A stretch of DNA of 11,878 nucleotides from Planctomycetota bacterium. Its GTDB lineage: Bacteria; Planctomycetota; MHYJ01; JACQXL01. The translations under genes were made by a program, and so were the position numbers. Positions 1-6,019 of the stretch are shown in pieces (within the stretch, counting starts at the first letter, position 1; each line of letters starts with the position of its first letter). Below the pieces are notes generated by a model. The model had not been told where the DNA came from. It did no database searches and worked only from the letters and a program-made list of their open reading frames with translations. The DNA lies in assembly GCA_030018555.1 (NCBI GenBank), contig JASEHY010000028.1, forward strand, positions 1 through 11,878. The letters are read 5' to 3'.

Positions 1-146
1 GCCGCCCCCTTCGCCCGCCTCGCCGAGCGAGAGCGAGGCTGGGGGGGCGAGCCTCCCGCCCTTCGGGGCGCCGCCTTATGCGAGCCTCGCCCTGCGGGGC
101 GGGAGGTTCGCCCGGCGGGGCGACGCCCTGCTGGGCGGGGGGAAGG
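1..146. repeat. GC-rich palindromic repeat cluster, in frame inside carB
   Basis: This stretch is far more GC-rich than the rest of carB and is built from short inverted repeats. A 26-bp segment at 80-105 is identical to 6525-6550 inside the Cys-rich protein gene, and nearly identical to 3231-3257 in the spacer upstream of carA, apart from its loop bases. Read in the carB frame it encodes PPAQQGVAPPGEPPAPQGEA and further Arg/Pro-rich residues with no stop, in the oligomerization domain region of the enzyme. The left end of the repeat is beyond the window. Confidence 0.85.
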
Positions 147-1576
147 AATGATATTGTTGGACCCCTTAGTTCCGCTTCTGCCTTTACGATATTATGAATC
201 TTGTTGATAAAAAAGATATCCCACTTGGTCAGGTCAGAGAGCGTAGAGGGTTGATACCCGCGTCTCAGGGCTTCGGCAATAGCAAAGAGTCGTTTATCTG
301 TTGGTTCAACCAGTTCACCTAATAAGGTTGATTTTGACCAGCCCTCCGGCTCTAATCCGATACGGTCTGTTTCTAAAGACCGAACTGCTTTCATAATCGC
401 TTCTTCCAGAGTTCGTCCGATAGCCATAACCTCGCCGGTTGATTTCATCTGGGTGCCGATGCGTCGGTCAACGGTGCGGAATTTATCAAAGGGCCAACGC
501 GGGATTTTCAGGACCACATAATCCAGAGCGGGCTCAAAGGATGCATAGGTCATACCGGTAACCGAATTCGGTATTTCATCAAGGGTAAAGCCAAGGGCAA
601 TCTTTGCGGCAACCCGTGCAATCGGATAGCCAGTTGCCTTTGAGGCAAGTGCAGAAGAGCGGGAAACACGCGGATTGACCTCTATGACGCGATATTGACC
701 GTTTTGCTGGTTAACAGCAAACTGAATATTACATCCTCCTTCAATGCCAAGTGCCCTGATAATCTTCAGAGCGGAAGAACGTAGTAGTTGGTGGTCTCGG
801 TCTGAAAGCGTCTGCGAGGGTGCGATTACAATACTTTCACCCGTATGAACCCCCATCGGGTCAAGGTTCTCCATATTACAGACAATAATACAGTTGTCCG
901 CCTTGTCACGCATCACCTCATACTCGTATTCAGCCCAGCCCTGAACACATTCTTCTACCAGAACCTGATTGATACGGGAATAAGTCAAGCCCAGAGTAAC
1001 GATTTCCTCTAATTGTTCCTTGTTTTCTGCGATACCGCTACCTGTTCCGCCAAGGGTATAAGCGGCACGGATAATTACCGGATAACCACCGAGTTTATCA
1101 ATTGCAGAAAGCACATCAGTTATAGAATGACAGCCGATACTGCGCGGGATTGGCTCATTTATATCGTTCATCAATTGCCTGAAGGCATCACGATTTTCAG
1201 AGGCGATAATGGCTTTCTCAGAACTACCCAGAAGTTCAATATTATATTTCTTAAGGATACCATTTTCTGCTAATTCACTACAGAGATTAAGAGCGGTCTG
1301 CCCGCCCATTCCTGAGAGGATTCCCTGCGGACGCTCTTTTTCTATAATTTTGGTAATGATATCCGCGGTTAATGGCTCAATATAAACCGTGTCAGCCATC
1401 TCTATATCTGTTTGAATGGTGGCAGGGTTTGAATTGACAAGGACGACCTTGTAGCCCTCCTCTTTGATGGAGCGACAGGCTTGGGAGCCGGAGAAATCAA
1501 ACTCGGCCGCCTGGCCAATAACTATCGGTCCTGAACCGATTATCATTACTTTTTCTATGTCTCGTCGTTTAGGCAT
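1..1576 (-). CDS. carB: carbamoyl-phosphate synthase large subunit, N-terminal part (runs off the left edge)
   Basis: CarB makes carbamoyl phosphate from bicarbonate, ATP and ammonia supplied by CarA, for pyrimidine and arginine synthesis in the cytoplasm. Translating the complement from ATG at 1574-1576 gives an open frame of 525 codons to the window edge. It starts MPKRRDIEKVMIIGSGPIVI, the family start, and continues with the AEFDFSGSQAC and VNSNPATIQTD segments, AAYTLGGTGSGIAEN of the first ATP-grasp domain, GWAEYEYEVMRDKADNCIIV, NLDPMGVHTGESI, and EVNPRVSRSSALASKATGYP near residue 300. The oligomerization domain follows (about 400 on). After about residue 470 the sequence stops resembling CarB and becomes Pro/Gly/Arg/Ala-rich, because a GC-rich repeat lies in frame there. 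Full-length CarB is about 1070 residues, so over half is outside the window. No Shine-Dalgarno is visible before the start. It lies downstream of carA on the same strand. Confidence 0.95.
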   Translation of the reverse strand, partial: MPKRRDIEKVMIIGSGPIVIGQAAEFDFSGSQACRSIKEEGYKVVLVNSNPATIQTDIEMADTVYIEPLTADIITKIIEKERPQGILSGMGGQTALNLCSELAENGILKKYNIELLGSSEKAIIASENRDAFRQLMNDINEPIPRSIGCHSITDVLSAIDKLGGYPVIIRAAYTLGGTGSGIAENKEQLEEIVTLGLTYSRINQVLVEECVQGWAEYEYEVMRDKADNCIIVCNMENLDPMGVHTGESIVIAPSQTLSDRDHQLLRSSALKIIRALGIEGGCNIQFAVNQQNGQYRVIEVNPRVSRSSALASKATGYPIARVAAKIALGFTLDEIPNSVTGMTYASFEPALDYVVLKIPRWPFDKFRTVDRRIGTQMKSTGEVMAIGRTLEEAIMKAVRSLETDRIGLEPEGWSKSTLLGELVEPTDKRLFAIAEALRRGYQPSTLSDLTKWDIFFINKIHNIVKAEAELRGPTISFLPPAQQGVAPPGEPPAPQGEARIRRRPEGREARPPSLALARRGGRRGR

Positions 1577-1588
1577 AAAGTATAAAGT

Positions 1589-1719
1589 GAGACTGTTGAC
1601 AAAGTGCCTAAAATGTCATTGCGAGCGATAGCGAAGCAATCTCATCAGCCAGTTTTGAGATTGCCACGAGCCCCTTCGGGGCTCTCGCAATGACAAAAGA
1701 GGACTTTGTCAACAGTCTC
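1589..1719. mobile_element. 131-bp MITE-like inverted-repeat element between carA and carB
   Basis: The ends are perfect 17-bp inverted repeats, GAGACTGTTGACAAAGT at 1589-1605 and its complement at 1703-1719. Nested inside are TGTCATTGCGAG (1614-1625) with its complement at 1684-1695, GCAATCTCA (1636-1644) with its complement at 1656-1664, and a hairpin GAGCCCCttcGGGGCTC at 1668-1684. AAAGT flanks both ends (1584-1588 and 1720-1724), a possible target duplication, though the surrounding DNA is itself made of AAAGTATA-like units so this is uncertain. No protein is encoded. One end sequence recurs at 7171-7187. The inner CATTGCGAGCGA...GCAATCTC motif resembles dispersed repeats known in Rickettsia and many other bacteria. 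Confidence 0.8.
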
Positions 1720-1800
1720 AAAGTATAAGATATAAAGTATAAAATATAAAGTATGACGGGATCCCGTTCTTATACCTTATACCTTATACACGGATGACAC
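1720..1800. repeat. AT-rich TATAAAGTA / GTATAAG direct repeats with a central palindrome
   Basis: Degenerate units of the kind ATAAAGTATA run from 1573 to 1588 and again from 1720 to 1755, interrupted by the MITE-like element. A perfect 12-bp palindrome ACGGGATCCCGT lies at 1756-1767, directly after the carA stop codon. Then tandem TATACCT units lie at 1771-1789, inside the 3' end of carA, where they encode its odd C-terminus (IRYKV). The palindrome could form a weak hairpin, but no T-tract follows it on the carA transcript, so it is not called a terminator. Confidence 0.6.
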
Positions 1801-2996
1801 ATTGTTACAAACCTATCAAACAAGTATTTACTATCCCACGGTCCTGGTGATGCTTCAGGATGATACTGTACCGAGAAAATCGGCAGTTTCTTATGTCGCA
1901 TCGCTTCAACCGTTCCATCATTGACATTAATCGCAGTAATCTCTATCTCGGCAGAACAGGATTCAGGCGATACTGCGAAGGAGTGATTTTGCGAGGTAAT
2001 ATAAACTTTCCCGCCTGAGGCGGGTCTTACCCGCTCTCGCGGGTCTGCCTCTGGCACCGAATTATCAGACATCCATCTTACTGGTTGATTTGCTCCCCGA
2101 TGACCGAATTTGAGTTTGTAGGTCTTTGCGGAAAATACCAGCGAAAGTATCTGGTGCCCCAGGCAAATACCCATAACCGGACATACGCCCGCCTGTAGGG
2201 GCGGATAGCGATGAGCGATTTCTCTTATGGTTTTGACCACGCTATCCATAATCTCAGGATGTGCCGGGTCACCAGGTCCATTGGAAATCAGAATTCCATC
2301 TGGCTTAAATCTGTTTATTTCATCAGCACTAATATTATAAGACGCTCTGATGACCGTGCAATCCCTCTTGAGTAACTCTCTGATAATATTGAGTTTGGTT
2401 CCACAATCTATGAGAAGAATTCTCTTTCTTCCCGCTGGACTTGTTTCAGGGTCGTATTTCGTGGGATTTATGATACTTGCTTCCTTACACGATACCTCTG
2501 CGACCAGATTATATTTTTCTGGTGATGGCATCGTTCTTGCCTCATAGCGCAGGACATCCAATTCAGACAAAGATAATTGACCTCTGAAGGTCTTGAGAAT
2601 TGCCCGAAGTGTCCCGAACTCTCTGGTCTTGATAGTAAGTTCACGGGTATCAACTTCAGAAATGCCTGGTATTCCCTGTTCCGAGAGATACTCATCCAGC
2701 GTCTTGATAGAAGCCCTATGCGAGGGAGAATTGCAAACCTCTCTCACTACAAAACCTTCTGCCTGAATTTTATCTGATTCCCAGTAGTCCGCAGAGATGC
2801 CGTAATTGCCGATTAGAGGATAGGTCATCATCAGGATTTGGCCATTGTAAGATGGGTCGGTGAGGGCTTCCTGGTAACCGGTCATTCCGGTATTAAAAAC
2901 GAGTTCTCCCCTGACTGTCTTTTCGCTTCCAAAACCCTTTCCGTGGATAACAGAACCGTCCTCTAAAACAAGGACTGCTTTAAGAGATGTTGTCAT
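1770..2996 (-). CDS. carA: carbamoyl-phosphate synthase small subunit (glutamine amidotransferase)
   Basis: CarA hydrolyses glutamine and passes ammonia to CarB. The 408-residue product has the CarA N-terminal domain (KAVLVLEDGSVIHGKGFG, then ELVFNTGMTGYQEALTDPSY) and a class I glutaminase domain: DCGTKLNIIRELL, SNGPGDP, MGICLGHQ with nucleophile Cys278, and QYHPEA with His379 and Glu381. The start was placed at ATG 2994-2996 because homologues begin a few residues before the KA-LVLEDG motif; a TTG ten codons upstream is the alternative. No good SD is seen for either. The usual length is about 360-385 residues; the excess comes from two repeat-encoded inserts, about residues 261-271 (just before the nucleophile strand) and 315-328 (between GHRGANQPV and GKVYITSQNH). 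Both keep the frame and every catalytic residue, so the enzyme may still be active. The last residues come from AT-rich repeats. It precedes carB by 193 bp. Confidence 0.97.
   Translation of the reverse strand: MTTSLKAVLVLEDGSVIHGKGFGSEKTVRGELVFNTGMTGYQEALTDPSYNGQILMMTYPLIGNYGISADYWESDKIQAEGFVVREVCNSPSHRASIKTLDEYLSEQGIPGISEVDTRELTIKTREFGTLRAILKTFRGQLSLSELDVLRYEARTMPSPEKYNLVAEVSCKEASIINPTKYDPETSPAGRKRILLIDCGTKLNIIRELLKRDCTVIRASYNISADEINRFKPDGILISNGPGDPAHPEIMDSVVKTIREIAHRYPPLQAGVCPVMGICLGHQILSLVFSAKTYKLKFGHRGANQPVRWMSDNSVPEADPRERVRPASGGKVYITSQNHSFAVSPESCSAEIEITAINVNDGTVEAMRHKKLPIFSVQYHPEASPGPWDSKYLFDRFVTMCHPCIRYKV
2010..2055. repeat. palindromic repeat in frame inside carA (copy 1)
   Basis: It consists of CCCGCCTGAGGCGGG (2010-2024), CCCGCtctcGCGGG (2030-2043), and outer arms GCCTGAGGC (2013-2021) and GCCTCTGGC (2047-2055). 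On the carA strand the arms read GCCAGAGGC...GCCTCAGGC, the same arms as the intergenic repeat at 8531-8554, which has a shorter centre. It encodes PEADPRERVRPASG in a loop of the glutaminase domain that is normally short. Confidence 0.85.
2185..2212. repeat. short palindromic repeat in frame inside carA (copy 2)
   Basis: An imperfect palindrome around CCGCCTGTAGGGGCGG encodes AHRYPPLQAGV on the carA strand. CarA homologues normally pass straight from the preceding helix to P(V/I)-(M/F)-GICLGHQ, so this looks like an insertion of about 9-11 residues beside the active site. This rests on recalled family sequence, not on an alignment. Confidence 0.6.
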
Positions 2997-3016
2997 TGAC
3001 AAGATTTTTAGGAAAG

Positions 3017-3045
3017 TCTTTATCAATAGAATATAAAAGTGTCAA
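3017..3045 (-). promoter_or_regulatory. candidate sigma-70-type promoter for carAB
   Basis: On the minus strand a perfect -35 hexamer TTGACA (3040-3045) is followed 17 bp later by TAAAGA (3017-3022), a poor -10 match. Transcription would start only about 15 bases before the carA ATG, leaving a very short leader and no room for a pyrimidine-sensing attenuator. The surrounding 50 bp are AT-rich. Confidence 0.35.
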
Positions 3046-3090
3046 TAAAATTAGGTAATTATTTAATTGTATAGAAAATTATATCTATCC

Positions 3091-3316
3091 TTTGCCACCA
3101 AGACACGAAGACACAAAAGGTTCACCATGTAGGGACAACCTTACCCGTTCCGTCCCGTCCCTCACGGGATGGTGGCTACCAAAAGCGTTCGGGACGTCCC
3201 GCCCCGACAGGCGCCGCCCAACTTCGTTGGGCGAGCCTCGCCCCTTTGGGGCGGGAGGTTCCCGCCCACCAGGGCGAGGTTCGCCACAGGCGACGCCAAA
3301 GGCGACAGGGTTCGTA
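3091..3316. repeat. composite repeat block in the spacer between the ABC ATPase gene and carA
   Basis: The gap 3027-3334 holds no convincing gene. From 3091 to 3118 is a CCACCAAGACACGAAGACAC motif of a kind I recall as widely dispersed in environmental genomes. At 3157-3182 is a unit that recurs with one mismatch at 11799-11824 inside aroD. Arms CGTCCC (3151-3156) and GGGACG (3191-3196) enclose it. From 3200 to 3316 are GC-rich palindromes including GCGAGCCTCGCCC...GGGCGGGAGG (3231-3258), the family found in carB and in the Cys-rich protein gene. Plus-strand open frames across it (from 3092 and 3169) are composed of repeats and antisense to the ABC gene, and are not called as genes. Confidence 0.8.
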
Positions 3317-3334
3317 GAGTGGCTTGTTTTCTTG

Positions 3335-4213
3335 CTAATCTCCCGATTTTCTGATACTTCGCAAGAAAATGGTTTCCAGGGTTTCAGTTGCCGGTTGAAT
3401 ATCCAGCACCTCTGCGCCCCTGTTCTGTATAAACTCTTTTACAGATGGCTCTATTTGTTGGGTCAGCCCCTTGACGCTTATTTTAAGAATCTCTTTACTG
3501 GCAATAAGAGTTGAGACCGAGCCGATTTCCTGCAATTTGCCCAGATGCAAGATTGCAATACGGTCGCAGATGTTCTCTACATCAGATAAAAGATGACTGG
3601 ACATAAAGATAGTTTTACCTTTTCTTTTAAGGTCAAGAATAATATCTTTAACCTGCCGGGAAACCAGAGGGTCAAGTCCTGTAGTCGGTTCGTCCAGGAA
3701 AATAACATCAGGGTCATTGATGAGCGCCTGAGCAAAACCTAACCTTCGTGCCATTCCTTTGGAGTATTCTCTAACAGGTCTTTTTCTGGCATCAGTTAAC
3801 CCCATCATCTCTATCACTTCTGCGATTTTGACCTTTCGTTCCCTACGCGGTATCCTAAAAATACGGGCGAAGAAATCCAGTGTTTCTTCTGCGGAGAGAA
3901 AACGGTATAAATACGATTCTTCAGGCAGGAATCCGATGCGGTTTTTAACCGCGACATCTGTGGGCGTTCTGCCAAGCACCCGCGCCTCACCACTCGTAGG
4001 AGAAATTAAACCGAGGAATATCTTCATTGTAGTCGTCTTACCCGAGCCATTCGGTCCGAGAAAACCAAATATCTCACCGGGGAAGACCTTTATATTGAGA
4101 TTGTCCAGAGCCCTGATACTATAACGACTGAAAGGCGTCCGGTAAACCTTGCTCAGGTTCTCTGCCTCTATTACAGCAAGTCTATTAGATTCGCTACGCT
4201 CACTACAAGCCAT
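3335..4213 (-). CDS. ABC transporter ATP-binding protein, ABC-2 / CcmA-NatA type
   Basis: This is a cytoplasmic ATPase that would power a two-component ABC-2 exporter; the substrate is unknown. Visible in order are Walker A GPNGSGKT (53-60), a Q-loop region FLPEESYLY in which Glu stands in for Gln as often in this subfamily, signature YSKGMARRL (150-158), Walker B VIFLDEP (170-176), the D-loop GLDP and switch His207, then a C-terminal extension to residue 292 ending in ETLETIFLR, as is common in drug/Na+ exporter ATPases. The start ATG at 4211-4213 has an SD (GAGG, about 4219-4222 on this strand). Residues 2-11 (ACSERSESNR) are encoded by a repeat also present at 5885-5904, so the ancestral N-terminus probably began near LAVIEAENLSKVY. 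No permease gene adjoins it: the next gene downstream is carA after a 338-bp gap. A separate promoter candidate lies at 4289-4317. Confidence 0.93.
   Translation of the reverse strand: MACSERSESNRLAVIEAENLSKVYRTPFSRYSIRALDNLNIKVFPGEIFGFLGPNGSGKTTTMKIFLGLISPTSGEARVLGRTPTDVAVKNRIGFLPEESYLYRFLSAEETLDFFARIFRIPRRERKVKIAEVIEMMGLTDARKRPVREYSKGMARRLGFAQALINDPDVIFLDEPTTGLDPLVSRQVKDIILDLKRKGKTIFMSSHLLSDVENICDRIAILHLGKLQEIGSVSTLIASKEILKISVKGLTQQIEPSVKEFIQNRGAEVLDIQPATETLETIFLRSIRKSGD
4190..4209. repeat. 20-bp repeat at the 5' end of the ABC ATPase gene
   Basis: TTCGCTACGCTCACTACAAG here matches 5885-5904 at 19 of 20 positions. On the gene strand it lies two codons after the ATG and encodes CSERSE in frame. 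Confidence 0.8.
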
Positions 4214-4288
4214 AATTATTCCTCAACCTTAACCTTATTAGTTATTAAGAAAACTTCGTCCTTTATACTCCCTGTAGGATGGTGAATC

Positions 4289-4317
4289 ATTTTATACTTT
4301 TCTGTATCATATTGCAA
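4289..4317 (-). promoter_or_regulatory. candidate promoter for the ABC ATPase gene
   Basis: On the minus strand TTGCAA (4312-4317) and TAAAAT (4289-4294) are separated by 17 bp, giving 4/6 and 5/6 matches to the sigma-70 consensus. The 5' untranslated leader would be about 70 bases and includes the SD before 4213. Confidence 0.4.
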
Positions 4318-4324
4318 GAAAATT

Positions 4325-4369
4325 AACAACGGGATTTAACGCCCGTACGGGCTGTTTAATCCTGTTGTT
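4325..4369. repeat. 45-bp imperfect hairpin with a 10-bp perfect core
   Basis: Arms 4325-4340 and 4354-4369 match at 14 of 16 positions and enclose CCCGTACGGG (4342-4351). The 14-mer ACGCCCGTACGGGC (4339-4352) occurs again, identically, at 7225-7238 before the permease gene. It sits between the divergent ABC and porin genes, so a terminator role is unlikely; a repeat or a protein-binding site is more plausible. Confidence 0.6.
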
Positions 4370-4419
4370 TAACTTGATTTCTATTAAATATCTATACGGT
4401 GGTCAAGAAAAACTGCAAC

Positions 4420-4573
4420 CACTCCACGAACCCTGACGCTTCAGACCCAGAGGGCCCTTCCCACGACCCTCCCCGAATGCTTTCGGGGTGGACGACCCTT
4501 CGTCCCGATAGCCATCGGGACTCAGGATGCGAAGCAGAACCCGGAACGGGTAACATTATGTGCTGGGTTCGTG
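4420..4573. repeat. inverted-repeat element upstream of the porin gene, with a shorter relative at 7201-7246
   Basis: The left end CACTCCACGAACCCTGACGC (4420-4439) is identical to 7209-7228, and the right part GGAACGGGTAA (4543-4553) recurs at 7239-7249. CACGAACCC (4426-4434) and GGGTTCGTG (4565-4573) are terminal inverted repeats. TGTGCTGGGT (4559-4568) is the exact complement of 7201-7210. Between the ends are hairpins CCCCGAA...TTCGGGG (4471-4488) and TCCCGATagccATCGGGA (4503-4520). A plus-strand open frame from 4399 to 4779 is mostly this repeat and is not called. Together with the features before it, this accounts for most of the gene-free stretch 4214-4603. Confidence 0.65.
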
Positions 4574-4603
4574 TTTCTCTTTTTCTTGTTTATCTTGTTG
4601 TTT

Positions 4604-5803
4604 ATGATACTGAAGAATTCTCTTTCCGCCGAGTGGGGACTATTTTACCCGCCAGAACGAGTCTTTCGGGCTGGTCGGAACTGTATAATAATAACTCTGA
4701 CTTTATTAGTGATAGGATATCATCCCTGGGGGATGGCACAGGTTCGTCCTGCGGACTCACTGTCCAAAGGAGAGGATAAAGGGGGGGGGGCAGGACAACC
4801 GATAATTAATCTCCAATCGGCGAAATTTGAGGTCGGGGGTTTCATTCAAACACGCGCTACTTTTGAGACCAACGATTCCGACAACAGACGCGGTGATGAT
4901 AATGACTCCTTCTCGCTTAAACGGATTAGACTTGAGTTCAAGGGCAATCTCACAAAAGAGGTCGGCTTTTTTATTGCGCCTGAATTTAGAGGGACCAACA
5001 CCCAATTGGTCCAAGGATATATACATCTTACCTATAAACCTCTGCCGAAGATGTTTCTTGGAGTTTTTAAGACCGCACCATCTCTGGAATTCAGTCAATC
5101 AGGTAAGACCGAGTTAGAAACTCTTGAACGAGCAAATATTGTTACTACGATTAGTTGCCGTGAACCAGGTATCAAGATGCAGGATAACCTCCTTGATGGA
5201 AGGTTCTACTACGGGATGAGTATTACTAATGGCAATGGTAATAATGTTCACACTAACGATAATGACCACTATTTTTATGCTAGTAGGGTTAGTTACAAGG
5301 TTTTAGATAATCTCTCGCTCGGTCCTGAGAAACTTACTTTTCATCTGGGCGGTAGTTATGGTTACAGCAAGGATTCCGGAGAAAGGGCAAATTCGCTGTT
5401 TGATACCAAGAATATTCTTAGCATTAAACCTCGTGGTCTGAGAACGATAGTAGGAGAAGAAATAAGAGCGGTTTATGGTCAGGCATCTTTGCAAGGAGAA
5501 TATATTACTACTGTATTTAACCCAAGTTTGACAGGCGTGAGAAATATCCGGAAGGATGGGTATTATGTTCAGGGCTCTTATTTTATTATCCCTGAGAAAA
5601 TCAGGGCGGTTGTGAAATACGAAACCTTTGACCCCGATAAAGAGGTATCCAACTATAAGGATATTAACTGGACAACTATAGGTTTAACATATTTTATTAA
5701 AGGACATAATCTTAAAGTAGAAACAAATTATATTATTAAGGATGAGAAAAAGGACGACCTGAGGAATAATGCAGTTTTAGTGCAGGTGCAGGTTGTTTTC
5801 TAA
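4604..5803 (+). CDS. outer-membrane porin of the phosphate-selective OprO/OprP type
   Basis: Likely a trimeric beta-barrel that admits small anionic solutes across the outer membrane. After a signal peptide come strand-like segments typical of the OprO/P family: VGGFIQTRATFE, FSLKRIRLEFKGNL, GFFIAPEFRG, LVQGYIHLTYKP, MFLGVFKTAPSLEF, LETLERANIV, GIKMQDNLLDGRFYYGMSITNGNG, and a last strand ending VLVQVQVVF with the terminal Phe usual for outer-membrane barrels. At 399 residues it is of normal size. The start is uncertain: ATG 4604 is preferred, GTG 4571 adds eleven hydrophobic residues, and neither has an SD. The signal peptide core is CIIITLTLLVIGY (27-39), cleavage probably after Ala45; about 20 residues between MILKN and this core look like an insertion. 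A run of ten G encodes Gly60-62. It is the first gene of the plus-strand series. Substrate selectivity cannot be read from the sequence. Confidence 0.85.
   Translation: MILKNSLSAEWGLFYPPERVFRAGRNCIIITLTLLVIGYHPWGMAQVRPADSLSKGEDKGGGAGQPIINLQSAKFEVGGFIQTRATFETNDSDNRRGDDNDSFSLKRIRLEFKGNLTKEVGFFIAPEFRGTNTQLVQGYIHLTYKPLPKMFLGVFKTAPSLEFSQSGKTELETLERANIVTTISCREPGIKMQDNLLDGRFYYGMSITNGNGNNVHTNDNDHYFYASRVSYKVLDNLSLGPEKLTFHLGGSYGYSKDSGERANSLFDTKNILSIKPRGLRTIVGEEIRAVYGQASLQGEYITTVFNPSLTGVRNIRKDGYYVQGSYFIIPEKIRAVVKYETFDPDKEVSNYKDINWTTIGLTYFIKGHNLKVETNYIIKDEKKDDLRNNAVLVQVQVVF
4616..4679. repeat. probable in-frame insertion in the porin signal-peptide region
   Basis: Between codons for MILKN and NCIIITLTLLVIGY lies a GC-richer stretch encoding SLSAEWGLFYPPERVFRAGR. 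Removing it would leave a compact, classical signal peptide. Its ends show only weak inverted complementarity (TCCGCC / GGTCGGA), and no second copy was found in the window, so the insertion is inferred from the protein, not from a matching repeat. Confidence 0.4.
4781..4790 (+). repeat. G10 homopolymer tract in the porin coding sequence
   Basis: Ten consecutive G lie shortly after the predicted signal-peptide cleavage site. With ten, the frame is open to the end of the porin. With nine, reading gives CAG GAC AAC CGA then TAA at 4803-4805; with eleven, it reaches TAA at 4807-4809. Such tracts in surface-protein genes are the classical substrate for slipped-strand phase variation, but also for sequencing error. 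Confidence 0.9.
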
Positions 5804-6001
5804 GTTCTTTCTTGCGAAGCTGCAGCTGAGTCCCGACCGTGTCCCGATAAGTCGGGATTATTTCGGGACGAAAGAACCAACAGGTTCGCTACGCTCACTG
5901 CAAGAGTGATAAAGACATCCTATAAGAAGTCAAGGAAAACCCCGACATTCGTCGGGATAACTCGCTGTAACGTGGCGCCTGTGGCGCCACTAACAGCGAG
6001 T
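5804..6001. repeat. repeat-filled spacer ending in a strong nested hairpin before the Cys-rich protein gene
   Basis: No gene is seen. It holds inverted arms GTTCTTTC (5805-5812) and GAAAGAAC (5870-5877), TCCCGATaagTCGGGA (5842-5857), the 20-bp repeat shared with 4190-4209 (5885-5904), CCCGACattcGTCGGG (5941-5956), and a nested hairpin at 5960-6001: outer ACTCGCTGT / ACAGCGAGT (9 bp) and inner GTGGCGCC / GGCGCCAC (8 bp, loop TGT). The last hairpin ends two bases before the SD of the next gene. The GGCGCC core recurs at 8584-8628 and 9365-9380. Confidence 0.8.
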
Positions 6002-6019
6002 AAAAGGAGGTATTTCTCT

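Noticed and set aside
1013..1273. Plus-strand open frame of 86 codons
   Set aside because: It is antisense to well-conserved carB sequence, with no SD and no recognisable domain.
1756..1767. Perfect palindrome after carA as a rho-independent terminator
   Set aside because: There is no U-tract after it on the carA transcript, and carB follows in the same direction; similar palindromes occur throughout the window.
3092..3514. Plus-strand open frame of 140 codons (and a smaller one from 3169)
   Set aside because: It is made of palindromic repeats followed by the antisense strand of the ABC ATPase gene; GC-rich repeats simply lack stops.
4399..4779. Plus-strand open frame of 126 codons ending just before the G10 tract
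   Set aside because: It consists of repeat sequence and then overlaps the porin start in another frame. Its stop lies before the G tract, so slippage there could not join it to the porin.
5906..6019. Upstream extension of the Cys-rich protein from a GTG at 5906
   Set aside because: It would translate a nested hairpin and bury the signal peptide; the ATG at 6020 has a strong SD at the right distance.
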